In this document: piece after piece, positions 6,107-10,176 of the stretch
Layout: every line of letters starts with the position of its first letter
How positions within the stretch are numbered: position 1 is the first letter of the stretch
Source: Alistipes sp.
GTDB lineage: Bacteria; Bacteroidota; Bacteroidia; Bacteroidales; Rikenellaceae
NCBI GenBank assembly: GCA_017934845.1
Contig: JAGBIR010000036.1
Coordinates: 1 to 10,176 of the forward strand
Reading direction: 5' to 3'
Length of the DNA stretch: 10,176 nucleotides
The notes under the pieces: generated by a model
What the model was told of the DNA's origin: nothing
What the model saw: the letters and a program-made list of their open reading frames with translations, nothing else
Database searches by the model: none
Translations under genes and position numbers: made by a program

Positions 6107-7723
6107 TTAGTTATTATAACCCGGATTCTGTGTAAGGTTCTCGTTAGCCAACAAATCATCCGAAGGCAAGGGGAAGAGCTCCATATAAGAGTCGAAGCCC
6201 TGACCATTAGCAACACCCGACTTGTAAGGCCACAAATAGTTAGGTGATGAGTAGCGATCGTAACGAATCAAAGTTGTACGACGCTGACCCTCCCAGAACA
6301 TCTCACGAGAGATCTCATCAAAAATCTGATCCAAGCTTACGGTTGAAGCTACTGAAGAGTTCTGCATACCGGCACGAGCCTGCAAAGCCTTGATATACTG
6401 AACAGCCTTTGCATCGCTGGTTACGCCACCATCCTTACGAGCCTTAGCCTCGGCGTATGTGAGATACATCTCACCGGCACGCAACAAGGGGAAGTCAACT
6501 GATGAGAACTTTGCTGTAAGACCGTAATCGGTTGAAGGATCGAGGAAGTGGTTGTTGTTGAACTTAACAACGTGCCAGCCATTAGTAAAGTCCTTCTTCT
6601 TCATCATGGTCTTATCAACACTCATTGTAAGAGTTACCAAAGCTCGCTTGTCGATAGCGGTAAATACGCTCTCGTCGCTAACACCAGCCTCGGCACCATC
6701 AATAACAGCCTGACCTACGAAAGGAAGAACAGCCTCAGAGCTTGTGACCAAACCTGACCAACCGTCGGTAATACCCAACGATGCATTGTTCTTACCTGCG
6801 ATAATCAAGAAACTTGTACCACCATAAGACTGAGTCTTGGTAGCGTCGTAGCAAGCTGCATATACGATCTCGTTAAGAGCATCGGGGTTCTCGCCATTGT
6901 CACCCATAAAGAGTGCGCGGTAGTTCTTTGCCAAAGGATAAGCACCGATAACAGCGTCGGCAGCTGCAGCAGCCTCATCGTAGAGTGATGCGTTCTCCTC
7001 ACCGAGGTAAACCTTGTGGTTAAGGAGCAGACGTGCCATCAAGGCATAAGCAGCACCCTTATCAACACGAGGATAAACCTGAGTGTGAGCAGCCTTCAAA
7101 GCTGATGACTCTGAAACCAACTCCTCCAACTCGTTGTGCAACCACTCGAAGAGCTCGGTACGAGAGATCTGCTTGGGGTTAGCAGCACCAACGGGATCGG
7201 TCTCCAACACGAAGGGAGGATTACCGAAGCAGTCGATCATAATCCAATAAGCAAATGCACGCAAGAAACGAACCTCGGCACGCTCGATAGCGATCTCGGC
7301 ATCGTTGTCGTTTGTATTACGCAAGAAGTCGTTAGCGTAGCTAATCATCATCATTGCGCGAGTATAAGTTGCGTAGATAGCGTCGTTCTTTACAGAAGTC
7401 CACTTGTTACCGCAAATGTCTGAAACCCATGGGTCACCCCATACACACTTCGCCTCATCAGAAGAGAGTGTCTGAACCGACCACCAAGCACGCAAGAACT
7501 CCGATGCACCGGCATCTGATACGTCGATATCGGTTGAGCCAGCACCGCCCTGATCTACAAGGCTGAAGCTGCCATATACCTTTGCCAATGCGCTCATACG
7601 TGAAGCCTCGTTCTCGTAAACGCCGTTCACGATGTTACCTGCCATAGGCTCCTGATCCAGGTCGCCAATACAAGAGGTCAACATCAGAGCCGCAATAGCA
7701 CCAAAAATTATATTCTTTTTCAT
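6107..7723 (-). CDS. susD: SusD-like starch-binding outer-membrane lipoprotein
   Basis: This is the cell-surface lipoprotein that caps the SusC channel and captures glycan for import. It has 538 residues, close to the 551 of B. thetaiotaomicron SusD. A short hydrophobic signal ends in a lipobox with Cys18 (LMLTSC), followed by GDLDQEP, a common start of mature SusD proteins. The body is helix-rich and TPR-like (for example EIAIERAEVRFLRAFAYWIMIDCFGNPP, residues 143-170). The family's conserved C-terminal motifs are present: FPLLRAGEMYLTYAEA (411-426), REMFWEGQRR (473-482) and LFPLPSDDL through NPGY (516-536). Aromatics at W95, W99, Y300 and W322 lie in stretches comparable to the starch-binding face of SusD, but exact equivalence needs a structural alignment. 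The start is set by the signal peptide and the GAGGAG site upstream. It lies 17 bp after the susC-like gene. Confidence 0.95.
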   Translation of the reverse strand: MKKNIIFGAIAALMLTSCIGDLDQEPMAGNIVNGVYENEASRMSALAKVYGSFSLVDQGGAGSTDIDVSDAGASEFLRAWWSVQTLSSDEAKCVWGDPWVSDICGNKWTSVKNDAIYATYTRAMMMISYANDFLRNTNDNDAEIAIERAEVRFLRAFAYWIMIDCFGNPPFVLETDPVGAANPKQISRTELFEWLHNELEELVSESSALKAAHTQVYPRVDKGAAYALMARLLLNHKVYLGEENASLYDEAAAAADAVIGAYPLAKNYRALFMGDNGENPDALNEIVYAACYDATKTQSYGGTSFLIIAGKNNASLGITDGWSGLVTSSEAVLPFVGQAVIDGAEAGVSDESVFTAIDKRALVTLTMSVDKTMMKKKDFTNGWHVVKFNNNHFLDPSTDYGLTAKFSSVDFPLLRAGEMYLTYAEAKARKDGGVTSDAKAVQYIKALQARAGMQNSSVASTVSLDQIFDEISREMFWEGQRRTTLIRYDRYSSPNYLWPYKSGVANGQGFDSYMELFPLPSDDLLANENLTQNPGYNN

Positions 7724-7731
7724 ATTATGTT

Positions 7732-7737
7732 CTCCTC
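7732..7737 (-). promoter_or_regulatory. Shine-Dalgarno-like site before susD-like gene
   Basis: On the minus strand the 17-bp gap reads TTTGAGGAGAACATAAT and is followed directly by ATG. GAGGAG sits 8 nt upstream of the start codon, a near-ideal Shine-Dalgarno match and spacing. The other gaps in this window have only A-rich leaders, so this is the only clear site. It supports the ATG at 7723 as the start of the susD-like gene. Confidence 0.6.
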
Positions 7738-7740
7738 AAA

Positions 7741-10176
7741 TTAAAAGTTGATACCCAAACGAACGCTGTAAATACGAGGACGAGGATAGATATTCGAGTC
7801 AATACCACCTGCAACCGAACTCTCGGGATCCAAACCGCTGTAGTTTGTAATTACAAATGCGTTCTGAACACCGGCAGCTACACGGATCGACATACCGCTC
7901 TTTGTAACATCGCGGAATGTGTAACCCAAGTTGATGTCGTCCATACGGAAATATGAGGCATCCTCCAACCACAAATCAGAGCAACGCTGTGCTACGATGC
8001 TGGGAGCAGTGAAGCCATAGTCGGCAGCTACACGCTGAACGTTAACTACATAACCCTTATTTACGAGGTCCATGAAGTCGGTTGTAGCGTGACCGCACAA
8101 TACATCGTTGAACATATAGTTACCAACAGCACCGTGGCCATTGAAACCGAAGTCCCAATTCTTATATGTGAGCTTCAGGTTAACACCATAGTAGAAATCG
8201 GGGTTGGGGCTCTTATTGGTCATATAACGGTCGGCATTTGTAATCTCACCATCGTTGTCACGGTCAACAACTGCGTTGTGGATAGGATTGCCATTCTCGT
8301 CATAAGCCTGCTGCCAGAGGTAGAATGTGTAAGGTGTGTAACCTACAACGTGACGCTGGAGCTTGTTACCGGTACCGCCACCACCGTTACCCATCTCGAT
8401 AGCCTCTGAAGGCAGAGTCTTGATCTCGGTATCCTGGAATGTACCATTCAAACCGATCTCCAAGTGCCAATCGGGAGTATCAACGGGGATAAAGTTCAAA
8501 GATACCTCAACACCCTTATTCTCCATTGAACCGATGTTCTGATATACGTAGTTACTGAAGTTACCACCCAACGCTACTGACACGCGAGAGATCAAATCCT
8601 GAGTGTCGCGCATATAGGCATCAACCGAACCGCTGATACGGCCATCGAGGAAACCGAAGTCCAAACCAACGTTATAAGTTGTAGTCTCCTCCCACTTCAA
8701 ATCGGGGTTGAAAGCGTGAGGCTTAACGGGGAAGTAGAAGTTACCACCGCCCAAAGGATACTGGTTGGTAGGCTCCTGTGAAATCTCAGAGTAAGGAAGT
8801 GAAGCGTAATCCTCGCCAAACTCCTGCTGACCTGTGATACCCCAGCCCAAACGGAGCTTCAATGCAGATACTACGCGCTGATCCTTCAAGAAGTTCTCGT
8901 TAGCAACGTTCCAAGCAAATGCTGCTGAGGGGAAGTAACCCCAACGGTTCTTACCAGAGAAGCGTGAAGAACCATCGGCACGCATTGTAGCTGTGAACAA
9001 GTAGCGAGAGTCGATAGAGTAGTTCAAACGACCATAGAATGATACCAAAGCATTACGAGTAGCTGGATCAGTTGCTGAAATCAACTCGTTTGTACCATCA
9101 GCCAAACGACCATAGTTAAACTCCTTGGTGCTGCTGTGGTTCATAGCCCAAGAGTAACCGGCCATCACGTTCAAATTGTGAATACCGAAATCCTTTGCAT
9201 AGTTTGCATAGAACTCCAAAAGCTGGTTGCGGTGGAGGTTCTCATACTCGGTGAAACGACCGCGAGTAAGATACTTACCATCACCATCACGGTTAGCCAT
9301 AATAGAGTTGGGCAGGTTACCCTTATCACCCTTTGTAGAGGTGATATCCAAACCGAGGTTAAGGTTGAAGCTCAACTCCTCCAAGCCGTGAACCTTATAA
9401 TCCAACTGCAAGTTACCCATAGCACGGTAAGCAGAGTTGGTATTCCAGTTATCGAACAATGTTGAGAAGGGGTTGATGGGAGCCAACGCTGTTGACCAGT
9501 TCCAGAAACCATTCTCGGTAGCAGTATCAACTGTGCCATCCTCGTTGTAGCGATAAGGCGACTTAGAAGGATCGAAGCTTACAGCTGCACCTACGGCACC
9601 AGCATCAGCATAGTTAGCCTTGTTGTAGATACCCTTTACATTGAGCTGTACAGAGAGGTGCTCGTCGAAGAACTTGGGATTCAAGTTAATACCCAAAGTA
9701 GCACGCTGGTTGTCAGAACGCTTCAAAGTACCCTGATCGAGGTTATAACCTACGGTAACGCGGAAAGGAAGCTTGTTCTTCAATGCGCCACCATAAACCG
9801 ATACGTTGTGGTCGGTTGATACGCCCAAGCGGAAGATCTCGTCCTGCCAGTCAGTCTCATAAGGACCGAAGTGCTGAAGTGCGCCCTCGCCAACGATACC
9901 TACAACATAGTTCTGCAACTGTGATGCATTCATCATATCGAGAGTGTTGTGGTTATGACGGATACTTGCGCTACCGCTATACGATACCTTAATCTCGCCA
10001 GAGCCCTTCTTTGTAGTGATGATGATCACACCGTTTGACGCGCGTGAACCGTAGATAGCAGTTGCCGAAGCATCCTTCAAAACGGTAAATGATGCGATGT
10101 CGTTGGGGTTAATCATCGACAAGCCGTTAGCCATACCTACGCCTGCACCCTCAGCGATGGGCACACCGTCGATAAC
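7741..10176 (-). CDS. susC: SusC-like TonB-dependent outer-membrane transporter (5' end missing)
   Basis: This is the energised outer-membrane channel that would import maltooligosaccharides with its SusD lid. The reading frame is open to the right edge, so only the last 811 residues are visible. The B. thetaiotaomicron homologue is about 1,000 residues, so roughly 190 are missing: the signal peptide, the carboxypeptidase-like regulatory domain, the TonB box and the start of the plug. The visible part opens inside the plug with the SusC/RagA signature (VIDGVP, then [24 protein letters not shown], ending at TTKKG near visible residue 58). A long series of alternating beta-barrel strands follows. 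The protein ends in RLGINF, with the terminal aromatic residue typical of outer-membrane barrels. The GTG codon at 10164 is internal, not a start. An EF-hand-like loop lies near visible residues 638-649. The gene is followed after 17 bp by the susD-like gene. Family assignment is very secure; the substrate is inferred from the neighbours. Confidence 0.96.
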   Translation of the reverse strand, partial: VIDGVPIAEGAGVGMANGLSMINPNDIASFTVLKDASATAIYGSRASNGVIIITTKKGSGEIKVSYSGSASIRHNHNTLDMMNASQLQNYVVGIVGEGALQHFGPYETDWQDEIFRLGVSTDHNVSVYGGALKNKLPFRVTVGYNLDQGTLKRSDNQRATLGINLNPKFFDEHLSVQLNVKGIYNKANYADAGAVGAAVSFDPSKSPYRYNEDGTVDTATENGFWNWSTALAPINPFSTLFDNWNTNSAYRAMGNLQLDYKVHGLEELSFNLNLGLDITSTKGDKGNLPNSIMANRDGDGKYLTRGRFTEYENLHRNQLLEFYANYAKDFGIHNLNVMAGYSWAMNHSSTKEFNYGRLADGTNELISATDPATRNALVSFYGRLNYSIDSRYLFTATMRADGSSRFSGKNRWGYFPSAAFAWNVANENFLKDQRVVSALKLRLGWGITGQQEFGEDYASLPYSEISQEPTNQYPLGGGNFYFPVKPHAFNPDLKWEETTTYNVGLDFGFLDGRISGSVDAYMRDTQDLISRVSVALGGNFSNYVYQNIGSMENKGVEVSLNFIPVDTPDWHLEIGLNGTFQDTEIKTLPSEAIEMGNGGGGTGNKLQRHVVGYTPYTFYLWQQAYDENGNPIHNAVVDRDNDGEITNADRYMTNKSPNPDFYYGVNLKLTYKNWDFGFNGHGAVGNYMFNDVLCGHATTDFMDLVNKGYVVNVQRVAADYGFTAPSIVAQRCSDLWLEDASYFRMDDINLGYTFRDVTKSGMSIRVAAGVQNAFVITNYSGLDPESSVAGGIDSNIYPRPRIYSVRLGINF
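8230..8265 (-). other. EF-hand-like acidic loop inside the SusC-like barrel
   Basis: Codons here read [12 protein letters not shown], a 12-residue loop with acidic or Asn residues at positions 1, 3, 5 and 12 and Gly at position 6, as in calcium-binding EF-hand or dockerin loops. It follows the stretch [11 protein letters not shown] and precedes NPDFYYG, a context that recurs in the C-terminal half of many SusC-like proteins. Calcium binding in an extracellular loop is an inference from the motif only. Confidence 0.55.

Noticed and set aside
9136..9465. Plus-strand open frame of 109 codons within the susC-like gene
   Set aside because: It is antisense to continuous beta-barrel coding sequence, shows no family features and its composition is explained by the codon bias of the opposite strand.
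10162..10164. GTG codon as a possible start of the susC-like gene
   Set aside because: The frame continues to the window edge as VIDG and the residues on both sides belong to the conserved SusC plug signature, so this codon is internal and encodes Val.

Overview
The window is most of one starch-utilisation (Sus-like) polysaccharide utilisation locus from a member of the Bacteroidota, probably the Bacteroidales. Everything real is encoded on the minus strand, so the operon reads from the right edge to the left edge. The taxonomic call rests on adjacent SusC/SusD outer-membrane partners, Bacteroidetes-type lipoproteins with acidic residues right after the lipid-bearing cysteine, A-rich leaders with few Shine-Dalgarno sites, and TAA stops on all five complete 3' ends. 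Genus cannot be decided from the sequence.

Layout in transcription order: a SusC-like TonB-dependent transporter whose N-terminus lies beyond the right edge (10176-7741); a SusD-like glycan-binding lipoprotein (7723-6107); a SusE-like starch-binding lipoprotein with an Ig-like domain and two binding modules (6089-4965); an unusually long SusF-like lipoprotein with an Ig-like domain and about six binding modules in three pairs (4892-2643); a SusG-like surface GH13 alpha-amylase with all catalytic residues (2550-853); and the first 282 residues of a second GH13 lipoprotein that runs off the left edge (848-1). Gaps are 17, 17, 72, 92 and 4 bp. No stretch above 300 bp lacks a gene. There are no RNA genes, mobile elements, CRISPR arrays or identifiable promoters. 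The operon promoter, any SusR-type regulator and any SusA/SusB homologues would lie outside.

How it would work, by analogy with the Bacteroides thetaiotaomicron Sus system: SusD-, SusE- and SusF-like lipoproteins hold starch or a related alpha-glucan at the cell surface, the SusG-like amylase cuts it there, and the SusC/SusD pair imports maltooligosaccharides using TonB energy. The second GH13 protein lacks the acidic surface-export signature and is more likely to face the periplasm, where it could finish degradation.

Nothing here is a wholly unknown system. The points worth a second look are the expanded SusF-like protein, a terminator-like hairpin inside the operon between the susE- and susF-like genes, a second hairpin before the amylase gene, a compact SusG without the CBM58 insertion of the B. 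thetaiotaomicron enzyme, and the contrasting sorting signals of the two amylase-family proteins.
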